Positions 1 through 11,783 of a stretch of DNA of 64,000 nucleotides are shown one piece after another. A program made the translations under genes and the position numbers. How positions within the stretch are numbered: the stretch's first letter is position 1; every line of letters starts with the position of its first letter. Under the pieces are notes generated by a model that was not told the origin of the DNA, made no database searches, and saw only the letters and a list, made by a program, of their open reading frames with translations. The DNA comes from Karalla daura (taxonomy: Eukaryota > Chordata > Actinopteri > Chaetodontiformes > Leiognathidae), in assembly GCA_029224185.1 (NCBI GenBank), contig CM055207.1, positions 10,801,693 through 10,865,692 on the forward strand, in the 5' to 3' direction.

Positions 1-735
1 TTTAAGAGTGGGCCCACACCTTCACCCTCACAAACCATTAGCGAGCAGGTACAATTACAATAAAGTCACTCTCCAGATCCAGGTCTTGCTTCTTTTACAT
101 AAAGGCACATGGTGTGACCTAACAACACTCAAAAGAAAAGACTGATTTTCTTTGATGTATAAAAAGGTTGTATGTCATCAAAATGAATTCATGATTCTTG
201 TCATTTCCTCAATATACTAAATTGTAGAATATTAAACATAAAAGTGTGATAAATGACAACTAATTTAAAGCGTCGTTTAGGTTGAAATGACTTGGTGTGA
301 AGCTGAAGTTTTGCTGTGGCTGTTTGGTATAAACATATGGTTTGTTAATTAAGTATTCGTTTGTACAACTCAAGGAAACGTCAGACTCTACATTAAAACC
401 TTTAACATAACATTGACTGAACCTCAAATCTCATTAGAGCCACTTTATGATGGAGCTTAGGACATCCATAGCATTGCTCTGTATATACAACAAATACATT
501 TCATCATTTTAGCTAAATCCAACTGTTTTTACAAAACTAATTTCCAAATAATTTTTTTCCGATTTAACTTTTCTTCTTAATATTGTCTGTTGAGATTATT
601 GATTCCTAAAAGGCCTTTTTTTCACCAGTATTGACAAAAACATTTTTTTTTCCGCAACTGAGAAATCTCCCATAAAAGATGGACAGGTTTTTATTTGGAG
701 GACATGGTCTGAGCAGCTTATTTCATGTCAGCCTG

Positions 736-738
<3 letters not shown>

Positions 739-771
<33 letters not shown>

Positions 772-813
772 CCTCTCTCTCTCTCTCTCCCTCTCTCTCT
801 CCCTCTCTCTCTC
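739..813 (+). repeat. (CT)n microsatellite
   Basis: 75 bp of CT repeats with scattered CCCT interruptions. It generates the Ser/Leu open frame that overlaps it. Confidence 0.97.
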
Positions 814-1032
814 AGCTCGATGCAGGGGGAGAGAACAGAACGGGGGCTCTACAAGTTCATCCATTTTTTATTTGGCAGCTAACAACCCCGGCCAGCAACA
901 GCCGAGACTGGGACCCAGTTCTCTCCCGGAAAAGTGGTGCAAGGTGGAAGAGAGGGAGGGCAGGAGGAGATGGAGAGAGGGAGGACGAGGAGAGGAGAGA
1001 CGGAGGTAGAAAGTAGGAGGAAATCCAGCGTG

Positions 1033-1110
1033 GGAGGAGAGGAGAGGAGAGGAGAGGTGAGGAAAGGAGAGGAGAGGAGAGGAGAGGAGAGGAGAGGAGA
1101 GGAGAGGGGA
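1033..1110 (+). repeat. (GGAGA)n pentanucleotide array
   Basis: About 15 tandem GGAGA units with one interrupted block (ggtgaggaaa). It is purine-only on the plus strand, and open frames through it on both strands are repeat translations. Confidence 0.96.
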
Positions 1111-1494
1111 GCGTATAGACAAGCTGTACCGTGTGTGCTGCTTTGGAAAAAGGTGGAGTGAGAAGAGGGAAAGTGGGAAACAGACAGAGAGAGAGAATAC
1201 ATCGAAACTGTGTCTGGAATTTTTACGAACTTTATTTTTTCTCCAACTCTGCCGACAGAAGAGGCTGCCGCAGCTTCTCTTCCTCCTGCCTGAGCCGTAC
1301 AGGTGGCTCCCTGAGCCTCCTCCACCCCTCCTCCTCCTCCTTCTCCTCCTCTTTGTCTCCTTGTCTCATCCGGTCCCTTCATTCAGTGCACTGATTTGGA
1401 TGATCTTCCACCCTTTTCTACCCACTTTGTACCTTAATGGCGTCTCTGGAAAGGGAAAAGCAACCTGAACAGGTCGCTCGTCCACCTCTGGGTC

Positions 1495-1672
1495 AACGCA
1501 CACACACATCCTCTCTCACACTCACACCTAGGGGTAACTTAAGAGTCTCTAATCGACCTAACATAGACGTCTTGGAGTGGACTGGAGTCTTGGAGGAAAC
1601 CCAGGCATGCACAGAAAGGCCCTCGGTCCAACCTGGGAGTCAAACCCAGGTCCTCCACCTATTCTCTGGTTG
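1495..1672 (-). repeat. degraded teleost dispersed repeat, family A, antisense
   Basis: The segment contains, in order on the plus strand, CTCACACTCACACCTAGGGG, a block near agagtctctaatcgacctaaca, tggaggaaacccaggcatgc, acagaaaggccc and gtcaaacccaggtcctcc. This is the reverse of a repeat that is very common in teleost genomes (in sense: guided by 'cctttctgtgtggagtttgc', 'tttcctcccaca', 'gactctaaattgcccctagg'). Other copies in the window lie at 36.8 and 49.9 kb. I do not assign a named family. An open frame from 1640 to 1882 on the minus strand runs out of this repeat into CpG-rich DNA and is not a recognised protein. Confidence 0.75.
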
Positions 1673-2116
1673 AAAAGGAAGTCCACATGTATTCTTTGCG
1701 TCCACTCTGCACTCGGTTGCTTGTTTCGCTGAGTCCGGGTTCCGATTGTGAGGAACGAAAACGTATCCGTCGCCGTCCCGATCCAATGACAGCTTGACTC
1801 CGGGGTTACAGAATACGCGAATGTAATATTCCGACACGCTGATAACATGACATTCCTCACCATTTCTCCTTTCTGCTAACACAAAATCCCCCTTGTATAC
1901 ATTGTGCGAGGGCCCGGGGCCAGCTGCGGATCCGATTACCGGCCCCGCCGAAGAGGGGGGCGAAACATTAGCCGCCGGAGCGCTTCGCCTCCGAAACTGT
2001 GATGTCCATAAATTTTTATTGTTTGTTCAGTATTGAAATCTCATTAAAGCACGTAAATCACGGGTACACCCTGCCGCTGTCTTTCACTAGAGAAAGAAAA
2101 GGAAGCAGAGTGAAGT

Positions 2117-2119
2117 GGG

Positions 2120-2152
<33 letters not shown>

Positions 2153-2169
2153 TGGGGGGTGAGGGGGGG
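2117..2169 (+). repeat. poly-G tract (29 G) with G-rich flank
   Basis: Positions 2123-2151 are an unbroken run of 29 G, flanked by GGGG on the left and by two further G runs on the right. It has strong G-quadruplex potential on the plus strand, and its true length is likely to be uncertain in any assembly. Confidence 0.97.
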
Positions 2170-2960
2170 AGCCTGGGACACCTGAGGCAATGGTTGCAGG
2201 CGTCTGCGAGCTTTGTTACTCGGGGAGGAGAGGCTGCCGAGGCATCACACGCTGTTCCTTAATCTAATTATTGCAGGGCTTTTTCTTAACATAACTTTTA
2301 AGTGGGATTCAAAACTTTTTTTCCTTTTTCTTTTCCTCTTATTGTTGTTACTTTTAAGAGATGTTTTCTGGTAGCGTTCGTGTCAGGCAGGCAGGGAGTA
2401 GCAGCTCCGCAGCCTGACACCTGACACCGACGCTGCTGTTGTGAAATTTGACCCGACTTCTTCAAGCTCACTGATGAAATGCCCGGACTCGCGTTGTAAA
2501 GCGAAAAAAATAAAAGGAAATAGACTGCGGTAGACTTTCTACGCCTCTTTAAACTTAATTCAAAGATGTGACAATCGGGGGGGGGAAGATAGGACGGCCA
2601 CTTCCTCGTCACGCCTCGTCTGTTATACTTATGAGTTTTTTGGGATGAGCCGGAATCAAAGCGCTTATCTTCACAAGGACTTGGCCCGACGGTTTCATTT
2701 CGAGAGGTGCCTCCAAACTGGTTTTTCAATCAATACAAAAACCACTCATCAGATAAACGCTTAGAAACTCTTTGGGCGTCTGTTTAGGATTCCGCGACAA
2801 AGAAGAGATGAGGATATTAGTGTTTATGTCTGACTGGTTTTTATTAACTGGTAAGGAAGTTCCTCCGCGTGCTGTTTGTTTGCCATTTTAAATAAACTCT
2901 CCAAATATTTGCTTCCAGTCCCGCGTGGTTTTACTTCTGCATCGGACTGAACATACACGT

Positions 2961-2962
<2 letters not shown>

Positions 2963-3002
<40 letters not shown>
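2963..3002 (+). repeat. (AC)20 microsatellite
   Basis: Forty bases of perfect AC dinucleotides, preceded by acatacacgtgt. Confidence 0.98.
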
Positions 3003-3004
<2 letters not shown>

Positions 3005-3249
3005 ACACAAGCTGACCCACTTCTTACACAAATGTACAAAGATGCCTGCGTTGCCCAACTGCATCTTGCCTGAAAACCCTCCTATACGTTGACATAAAAA
3101 CAACAAAAAAACAAAATATTTCCCTTTACAGTTTGTTGCTGCTACTTTTTCCAACAAACTTAGTTCACATCAATGAAGTTTCTCAGCCACCTGAACATAA
3201 AATACTGGTTTACTTCTCCATTATACATGAGCAGAGTGTTTACGCCATT

Positions 3250-3311
3250 ATAGGATGCTAATGGTAAACACTGTAGGATGTTAGTAGGACGTAGGATGTT
3301 GTAGGATGTTC
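3250..3311 (+). repeat. short imperfect tandem repeat of GTAGGATGTT
   Basis: The decamer GTAGGATGTT occurs three times within about 40 bases, with a related TAGGATGCTAATGG just upstream. It looks like a small local tandem expansion. Confidence 0.7.
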
Positions 3312-3654
3312 ACAGGTGCTTATACCATCCATAAGGCAGAGACGACTGGGAGAATAATGTTTGACAACCATGAACAAGCCCTTGCTATAAATTTTCGGCT
3401 GAGCAGTTCCTTAAATCTGTTGTACGTCCATGAATTCACAGCCAGTGACTTGATGCTCTCGGAACATGCTGCAGCTTTCCTCTCCTTGCTGAATCTGTGC
3501 ATGTTTCTGAATATTTGTAGTCACGCAAAAGCAAAAATCATCCTCCCTGCCACCTCGTACTTTCTCAGTATCTCCCATAGTTGGACTGGTAATTGTAGGT
3601 AATAGCAGGTAATTCGACTGGTTCTTGTGAGGAGCTTTACTAGCCTTGAGGATT

Positions 3655-3725
3655 ACTCAAAGTGCTTTGCAGGACAAGGCACATTCACTCATTCACACAC
3701 TGGTGATAGAGGTGTGTAAACGCAT
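3655..3725 (+). repeat. fragment of a second teleost dispersed repeat
   Basis: The order caaagtgctttgcaggacaa, cacattcactcattcacacac and tggtgatagagg resembles a dispersed repeat seen across teleosts (aaagtgctttac... cattcacccattcacacac... ctgatggtagagg). The family name is not assigned and the boundaries are approximate. Confidence 0.55.
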
Positions 3726-4575
3726 CCCTCTCCTGTTGAGTGACAGGTGCGGGCAAACATTATTAGACTAGATCGGTAGAAACCGATCCAAGGTCAGCCT
3801 AACAGGAGAAAATGGCTCTGGCGGCCTAGTTTGTTTTCCTTGATAAGAAAACCAAAAAAAAACAACAAAAAAACAAACAAGCAGCTTGATATTAGAGTGC
3901 TGCCATCAGGGACGTGGGGAACGGCAACCGGCTCACCAAAACCATCTGACACGGGGAACCAAAGTGGAAGACTCCCCCTGTTTATGTGTCTAATCTGCCA
4001 CGGATCAGATATCTAGGGCACAGGAAGTCCGCCAGCCCGGAGAGCGACTAAAGATAGCTTCCTCTGTTGGTATCCAGCGGGTCAAAGGTCAGGACTGCGC
4101 GTCAGCGTGGACAGAGAGCCGACTCGGATTCCGTGTCGGAGCTACCGGTGAGCAAGGGCCAGGGAACGCTTCTTGAACTTGACCCCGTAACCGCCAGGCC
4201 ACCCTCGCCCCGTTGCTCTGTCCTGCAGGTATGAAAACACGCGGAGGCAGCCAAAGGTCAGCGGCTCACACATGCAGGACCACACCAGTGTGTGTGTGTA
4301 TAGAAAAGAGCGTGCGAGGGCAGTTTTGCACATGTGTGTGCCCGCCCCGGCGCGAAGCCGGCGGGGGAAAATGTGCGAGGGCTGCGAGCGGAGCGTCTGG
4401 CGATCCGGTGTGATAGAACACCGAACAATTAAGGATTATGTGGACCAACGGGTGAAACCCTGTTTGGACACGTAAGGTACGGATCACTTTACCCGGCAGG
4501 TGAGCAGAGCAGAAAAGAAAAGGAGGAGGCAAGAGGGAGGAAGAGGAGAATAGAGGGGTATAATGTCATCCCACA

Positions 4576-4590
4576 CCCCCCCCCCCCCCC
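4576..4590 (+). repeat. poly-C run (15)
   Basis: Fifteen consecutive C, 120 bp upstream of a run of 15 G at 4712-4726, so the two could pair as an inverted repeat. Confidence 0.95.
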
Positions 4591-4697
4591 ATCTGACACT
4601 ACAAGGGAGGCTTTAGTCATCCTAAATAATCCATGCTGTTCCATTAAATTTGCAGACTAGCTTTCCTAGTCTGTGTCTACTCCGAGAGAGCCAGAGA

Positions 4698-4726
4698 GGG
4701 AAGGGAAGGGAGGGGGGGGGGGGGGG
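4698..4726 (+). repeat. G-rich run ending in 15 G
   Basis: GGGAAGGGAAGGG followed by a run of 15 G. It has four or more G-tracts and hence quadruplex potential on the plus strand. Confidence 0.95.
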
Positions 4727-5181
4727 TTAGGTTGAACTGGGAGACATGAAAAAGGGAAGTTGGATAATGGGTTCTGATTAAGTCATGCAACAGTCTTTTA
4801 CATGGAGGAGATCACCAGTTAAACAGAGGCTGAATTAGATGTCCAGGATGGGAAAAAAAGAGAGACAAGACAGACGGAGTGAAAGAGTCCACATCCAGCT
4901 CTTTGAGTGACACCGATTGGCTCGCGATTGCCTGCCTCCATGCCAAAATCTCTGCCCCCACCCGTACCCGGCCCGTGGAAAACAACCACTTGCACTGTGT
5001 GGGGGGAAGCCACCAGTGTGATGGGGATTGTTGCAGTAACAGCGTTATTGACTTGTTGCTCCAGCTACATTTGCTTAGTGCTCAGGAGGCCCGATCAATA
5101 GACTCTGGGCTCTAAAGCCCTGCTAATCAGGGCCTGCAGCCATGCGGGGTCAAGCCCTCTGCAAAAAAAAGTCAAAAAGGG

Positions 5182-5197
5182 AAAAAAAAAAAAAAAA
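5182..5197 (+). repeat. poly-A run (16)
   Basis: Sixteen A preceded by shorter A runs. There is no repeat-element body upstream that I recognise. Confidence 0.95.
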
Positions 5198-7089
5198 GTG
5201 ATAAAGATGGAAGACTAAATGAGAAGCAAGGAATGTGAGAAGATAGGGGTCAACGGAGAGGGAAGAGGAACTTTGAGGGCTGACGGTGACAGCTAGAGTT
5301 AATCAATCAAGAATTCTCTTTCAATTCATTTTTTTCCCCTTCCAGCACAGGAGGTAAACTCATGTGGAAGTCAGTCTCTCTCTCTCCCTCTCTCTCTCCT
5401 CCTCTCAGCAGCAGTGTGGGCGTGAGGCACCATGAGAGATGCAGATTGCCGCTTCACCTCTGCTTGCCGGTGAACCGTGGTTCAGAAGTCAAGGGCCATC
5501 CGAGCCGCTCTGGGACCTGTGGAAATGCAAGAGCCAATCTATATTTGCAGAATCCAGTTGTGAGATCTCGAGAGGATCCGCCGTGCTTAACATAGATACA
5601 GGGGGAGTTAATCTAAAGCATGTTAACATGATTATTGGGGAGGGAATTTAAAGGTGAGCCCTTTTTTTTTTTTTTTAAGAGAGCTGTCTCAAACACGTAC
5701 TGTAACTGGTTCTTGATGCTCGACATCTGTGTCGGGAATGGGAAAAGACTCATTCTGGCTTTGTGACATTTGCAAGGCTGACAAACTAACAACGCGTGGA
5801 CACATATCACTATATTTTTCTGTAGTTTGCGGTCGAGTCGACTCCCCCCCCGGTCACAGTGGTCCCGGCGCTGACCCTGAGCTGAGCATGGAGTCCCTCA
5901 AATCATCACCATCTGTGGCGTCACGTTCTGCACATCACAAGCCCACTGTGGAACGCCATGGGAAATTCATGGGGGAACTGTCCATCAAATATTGATGATC
6001 AAGCCCAGCGATGTGGGTTTTCTCACTGTTTTCTCTGTCCTCCTCTTCCTCCCGGTATCTGTGGTCACTGCTGCTCTAAGAGACTTCCCACAAGAAATGA
6101 ACCAAAGAGAAAAGGAGAAGATAGAGAAAAGCAAAAGGGCAAAGACGGGTAAGGAAGAGGCTGTAAGGGCGTATGGGTGTTCAATATTTTCTTTTGAGGG
6201 GGCCAGAGTCAGTGCGCAGAAAAGGGTCTTGATACCCAGGTCCCTAGGTGTAAACACAAACCTGTACACTGTTTGTGTCACTGTTTGCGCTCTTCCTCAA
6301 TACTCCTCTCTCCTGTGTTGTCGGCTGGCGAAGTGGGATTCTTTAGTGACACAGATATAAAGGCGAGGAGGCTTTTTTCCTCCATCGGGGCCCAAACTAA
6401 AGTCAAGAACCCGCGCGGTTGATTTGATGGCCGCGGCTGGGGGACAGTCTAAACTTTATGAGGGAGAAAAAGTGAGAAAAACTTGGCGTGGGAATATGAA
6501 GAATCAGACAGCAGGAGATTAACACTAAAAGCAAACAACAGAACAAGAACATGCTCGACATGCTCACAATAAACCCCCCACACACACACACACACTGCGA
6601 TACAAATATTGAAGCGGCTCATCAATGGAGCCCTGTTCTCTGTCTTCGCCACAGCCCTCTCAACACCCGCAGGAATACCAACACCCACCATCACAGCACA
6701 AGTGGAAGTGCAGGGTCAGCAGCGTCTCCTCTGGCCTTGCTGACCAACAGATATTCTAATAATCACCTTCCTTCTGTGCTGTCAGGCCCGGCGATACGCC
6801 GGATCCCTCGTCCTGCCTTCGCCCTCCATCTCCACTTATACCGGGGGCTTTACGGAGCGGCGCTGCTTCGATACATTAAAACTGCTGCCCCGTGATCAAA
6901 CGAGCAAATACCTCCCGGGTCAGCAAAGGGCTACCCCACGTCAGTTAACAATGCAGCATTTAAACATCAGTCGTATGCAAAGCGGCTGGTACACAGGGGA
7001 GGAGATGGGCGGCAGGAGAAAGCAGAGAAGCAAGGCCTGGACCGGAGAGATAATGAGCGCGCGAGTACACAAGAGAACATCAGCAGCTA

Positions 7090-7470
7090 TTTAACGCTAG
7101 CGTGTCAGCTCCTACACACGGCTTTATGATGAAAACGGAAGATACGAGGCTCCATCGGCATCACAACCAGGCCGAGCCAATGGCCGGCGGCGCGTTTATC
7201 TCGGTCAAAACGCAGACTCAATATTCCTGTGTTAAGATTGCGAGTTGCACCCCGAAAAACATTTCCATTCGGCCCCGTAAATCAAATTTCCGCTAAAGAA
7301 ATTAGTTCTGATGGGAAAAAAAAAGCAGCCAGGGAGTGTAAATATTCCACCTTTATCACTGATACCGGAAGAGTTTTAATAAAGCCAGGGCGACGATTAT
7401 CAAATTATTTCATGCAGGCGGGAATAATTAGCTGATAATTGTCAGCTTGTGGAATAACTTCATATGCTCG
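7090..7470. promoter_or_regulatory. candidate conserved non-coding element
   Basis: The stretch is complex sequence, poor in simple repeats apart from one A run, with several CpG sites and clustered homeodomain-type cores (TAATTA at 7425-7430, with attatc and gctgataatt nearby). It has no coding content. This is the profile often seen for vertebrate developmental enhancers, but conservation cannot be judged from one sequence, so the call is inference. Confidence 0.25.
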
Positions 7471-7742
7471 GAGGAGGGTTTTTACTCAGCCTCGGGTGTC
7501 CACACCAGGCCCGGAGGGGACAGGCTGACACGTCTAACGTACACACAAGCACGGGCTGTATTTACCCACTAGTCCTATGCACACAGTGAAACTCGCGCAT
7601 TACTGATGCATGACAAGCGAGCAGTCGCCCCAACGAGGGCTGGAGGCCTGCCGAGCAGCCAAATGCAAATAGCAGGGAAAAGTTTAATTTTTGACAAACA
7701 GGAGGGTGCAGCTTTTTTTTTCTTTTCTTTTTGGGAGAGATG

Positions 7743-7779
7743 GAGAGAGAGAGAGAGAGCGAGAGAGAGAGAGAGAGAC
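7743..7779 (+). repeat. (GA)n microsatellite
   Basis: 37 bp of GA repeats with one C interruption. Confidence 0.96.
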
Positions 7780-8386
7780 AGGGACCCTTTAATAGAGCTT
7801 AAGGGTGAAGAGGTGAGGAATAGTTTTTTTTTCTTCTCTGGCTTATCCCTCTCTCCCTCTGCCTACTGCTTGGTTAACCAACTGACCTGCTGTCAAAGGA
7901 GCCTTTGTGAGTGCGCTTTGGCGGGAGGCCAATCAGATCCTCCGGCTTGTCTGTCTCAGAGAGGAAAATGGCGCCCCTGGTATGCCATCAGCGGCAGAAA
8001 TGTGCAGACAGTCTGACTGCCGAGGCAGGCTTGGCTCGCTGTGGCCCTTTCCAAAAACTATGCCGGAGGAATTACCTGTTTGGCACTCGGCCAGAGGGAC
8101 TCGTTCTACAAGGGCCGGTGGTTATTTATCTGTTTATTCACTTAAACCTCATGCACACGGGCACTTTCAGCAACATCTCGGCTCCTTAACACCCACTTCC
8201 ACAGGTTCCGACAAACGTTCTCCTTTGAACTAGACGGGCACACTCAATCAGCTGTATGACGAGGGGGTTCTTCCTGGGAAAAGCTGCGTGGAAATGTTTA
8301 CTGGAGAAGCACCAGGTTGCACTGTGTGACTCACTGCAGGAGAGAAAGGTTAATCTGCATTTTATCCACACACACACACACAGTGT

Positions 8387-8402
8387 TTTCACTGCAGTGA
8401 AA
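8387..8402. other. perfect 16-bp palindrome TTTCACTGCAGTGAAA
   Basis: The 16 bases equal their own reverse complement and sit next to a short CA run. It could bind a dimeric factor or be chance. Confidence 0.6.
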
Positions 8403-9039
8403 CTGGCAAAATGATTTATTGAATAAGTAATTGTTTCATTACAGTGACTTTTTTTTTCTACACTCGAGTGTTTTTGACACACATCCAATCTATAACATTC
8501 CCGGTCACGGTTCGTCGTAGCTTATAGTAGTGGGGAATATCCTGAGACTGAATAAAAGGGAATATTATATTTTATGTCAGGGGTATAGCGTCTGGATGAG
8601 ACTGTGGGAACTCCCAAACCTGAAAACAAATCAAACACTGGAATGAACACAAACACAACACAACAAGAATACAAGTTCTGACAAGGCCCCGGTTTACACT
8701 AAACAGAGATCACAACTTGCTCACTGCACAACCCCTGTTCATTTCCACTATGTAAAACCTGCCAGAGATGAATACAACCGCTCGACAAAGTGCCATTTGT
8801 GACACATCATCCGAGGAAGCAAGTGTTTAGGCTCCTGCTTCAGAAACAAACTTCTGACAGCGGGAGATGATGAAACGGAGCGGATCCAAAATTATTCTCG
8901 CGCTGCTCAGAACCTGCTAAACCTGCTGCAGCCTGGGGCATGCCCCTCGCCCTCCTCCCAACCCCCGAGAGGGGAGGGAAAAAAGTAAGGAAAGGGCCAA
9001 AAAAGAAAAAAAAAAAAGCACGGAAAAAAGAAGGAACGG

Positions 9040-9300
9040 ATGGCGATGCTAAACTACGCGTTCTTATTTATGATTGTAAATTTACCTCGAGCAAACACGA
9101 GGCCCTTTTGTTTACCTGCGTACGGCGGAGCGACGTCAGCCGTATACAGTGGCGAGCAGGGCGCAGACGAGGAGTCCGTCTCTCTCCGGGGAAGTCGTAA
9201 ACACGCACTTGAACGTACGCTCGCGAAGCGTCTCCGAGCGCCTTTTCGGACGACTCGCTCCCCGCAGAGCATAAACCTCCATATGTTTAGACCCAAACAG
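9040..9300. promoter_or_regulatory. CpG-dense non-repetitive stretch
   Basis: There are many CpG sites in about 260 bp (for example tacgcg, cgtacggcggagcgacgtc, acgtacgctcgcgaagcg), far above the surrounding DNA. It is bounded on the right by a GT microsatellite. The open frames through it resemble no family known to me. It could be a small CpG island or an enhancer. Confidence 0.3.
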
Positions 9301-9326
9301 AAACGGCGTTCTTGGCAGCGCTCACA

Positions 9327-9340
9327 TGTGTGTGTGTGTG

Positions 9341-9372
<32 letters not shown>

Positions 9373-9404
9373 CGTGTGTGTGTGTGTGTGCGTGTGTGTG
9401 TGTG
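9327..9404 (+). repeat. (TG)n microsatellite with CG interruptions
   Basis: 78 bp of TG repeats with three TGCG interruptions. Confidence 0.97.
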
Positions 9405-9520
9405 AGCTCGTGTGGCGGGGTGAGGAGGACAGCGGAGACTTGCTCATTTCACACTGTGAGGTGAGCCAGGGAGCAGTAACAGAATCCAGCTATAAAACAT
9501 GGACAGAGTGGAAGAAGGCT

Positions 9521-9563
9521 GGGGGGTGGGGGGGGTGGGGGGGTTAGGGGGGTGGGGGGGGGG
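9521..9563 (+). repeat. G-rich tract with quadruplex potential
   Basis: 43 bp that are nearly all G, broken only by T, TTA and T into five or more runs of six to ten G. Confidence 0.95.
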
Positions 9564-9708
9564 TGACTGCAGTCCATGGTATAGTATGTGTCCAAATACC
9601 GTCTCCTCTAGGCTCCCTCCCTCCTCACTTTTCTCACAGTTATCCCTTATCATGACCCTCGTCTCTGTGGGCATGTCTGACACACAAGTCCCTTTTTGCA
9701 TGGAGCAG

Positions 9709-9752
9709 CCCCCCCACCCCCACCCCCCACCCACCCAGCCCCCCAGCCCCCC
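9709..9752 (+). repeat. C-rich tract, imperfect inverse of the G-rich tract 145 bp away
   Basis: 44 bp that are nearly all C with single A and AG interruptions. It is complementary in bulk to 9521-9563, so the pair forms an imperfect inverted repeat with a loop of about 145 bp. Confidence 0.95.
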
Positions 9753-11189
9753 AAACCAGCCTCCTGCTGACATGACAGAAAGGAGGTGGGAACAAGGTTG
9801 TCAGAATCTAAGATCTCTGATTGAAAACTGGAGTAAACAAGAAAAAACAGAGAAAAAGATCCTCGGCATACAAAGTTGGATCGTTTCTTTTTCTTGGGTC
9901 TTTATTTTTTCGAAACGTCTTGGTACAAATGTTATTGTGGGACATTGTGTTGATTTTAGCACCTGGCTTTAAAAAATAATGACTGCAACAGCACTCGAGA
10001 GACGTGACAAATCAATGCCTACGCATTTACCAAAATGTAAGAACAGATAGTTCACAGGGAGCATCATCATGTCCTTGTCAGTGTCCCTGTTCACTGTAAT
10101 ACGTCCCATAAAGTACACATGAACAGACGATGGTTTCACTGTCTCTCCATAAGCGTGTGTAGCAAGACTTTAATGACACCTAAAACAGGGTGAAAGACCG
10201 CCTTCATAGGTTTTCATTACATGACTACTTTAGTGCCAACATTTGCTGAAAATCTACCCGCTTCTGGCACTTGAGCAGGTGTTTACTGCGGATCCAGTGG
10301 ATCAGGTTTTTATCGTGGATCTTGTGTACGTTTTGTACTGTCAAATGTATAATCAATGCTGATTGTACCATTGTTAACATGTGGTAATGACTTGTAACCG
10401 CTAAAACACTCAGCACCACCGGATAAATATTGACTTTCCTTCACTGTGAGAATGAATTATTTTCCTGCCTTGAAGATAATTACTTTGTCAACCATTAATG
10501 TTATCTCTAGGTGGCTTTTCTCAGCTACTCAAAGGTCACTTGGAGGTGGTAACATGGCATGAAGCAAAGCAATGCTAAAACAATAGCAAAAAAATGTTCG
10601 CGTTTACCGAAAATAGCTTGTTGGCTTAAACCTGGCAGTGCAGATCTCTTCATATTTCTCCCTCAGATGTCGGGGGCCATTTTTTCCATTTTAACCCTTT
10701 GTGTTCCTGCAGCCTTATCAAAGTCTCGGGCTCTCAGAAGGGGGTCCACACCTCAAACGGTGCCACTGTCGACAAAAATAACCCTTATCCTCGGATTCTC
10801 CTTCATTTGGGTTAAGTGCGGCGGCTCAGGCGAGCCCACGCAAGGAGAGGCAATTTGATGGGGGCAAAAGAAAAAAAAAAGGAGGAGTGGTGGGGGGCTC
10901 CTGGGAGGGAAGGAGTGAGGAAAAGAGAGTTGGACTTGACATGAGAGTTAAAAAGGGTTAGTTTGGATTTTCTGAAGTGGGGTCATGTGCGATACTAAAG
11001 CATAGTCAGTGTATCACCTGCAGTAGCCAGCACGCCCCCTGCTCAACGAGCAGGAGCTCCACTGGAGAAGCCAAGTACTGTACTCCCGTTGAAAGGCGCA
11101 ACAGCAACATTTATTTTAGCCATCCAAACAACAGATTAAGTAAACACTGTTGGGTATACTTCCGCCGCAGCCATCAAACAGGTCCTCTG

Positions 11190-11207
11190 TCTCTCTCTCT
11201 CTCTCTC
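11190..11207 (+). repeat. short (CT)n run
   Basis: Eighteen bases of CT dinucleotides. Confidence 0.93.
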
Positions 11208-11409
11208 ACAGAGCTTCTGTATCCCTACGCTCTTGCATTATGCCACAGATCAGCTGTTTGGGTCAGAGTTGCAGCGGTTCACGGATGATGCAGCAAACAT
11301 AGAAAAATGACTAATCACGGCATCAAAAACAAAAAATGCCATTCAGAGCGGAGACAAGGCGATTCTTTTATGAGCCAGAGGTTCCTACAGACAGAGGCTG
11401 AACAGGCTG

Positions 11410-11413
<4 letters not shown>

Positions 11414-11485
<72 letters not shown>
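11414..11485 (+). repeat. (GA)36 microsatellite
   Basis: 72 bp of uninterrupted GA, one of the longest perfect arrays in the window. Confidence 0.98.
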
Positions 11486-11489
<4 letters not shown>

Positions 11490-11759
11490 GAAACTACCTG
11501 ATGCTGCAGGTGTGTTGAAATGTGAACCCGAGAGTCCCAGACCGAGAGAGATGCAGCTCCCAGGACTTGTAGGGACTGTGTAGGGAATATGAAAGATCTC
11601 CAATGAAGACTTTTCGACAGTCCCTCGGGCCACTGCGAAGCCACATAAACCACGCAGTTTCACAACATCCCACAAGTACGTTAATTAGATAAGACGTTGT
11701 GATCTGATTTTGTGAAGAAAATGGGATCATCAGATATAGAGGACACTCTGTCAAGTGTT

Positions 11760-11783
11760 CCAGCGACTGTGCCAGCGACTGTG
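11760..11783 (+). repeat. tandem duplication of a 12-mer
   Basis: CCAGCGACTGTG occurs twice back to back with no mismatch. Confidence 0.9.

Noticed and set aside
9499..9972. A 157-codon plus-strand ORF with Gly- and Pro-rich blocks.
   Set aside because: The Gly and Pro blocks are the translated G-rich and C-rich tracts, and the rest is unfamiliar.
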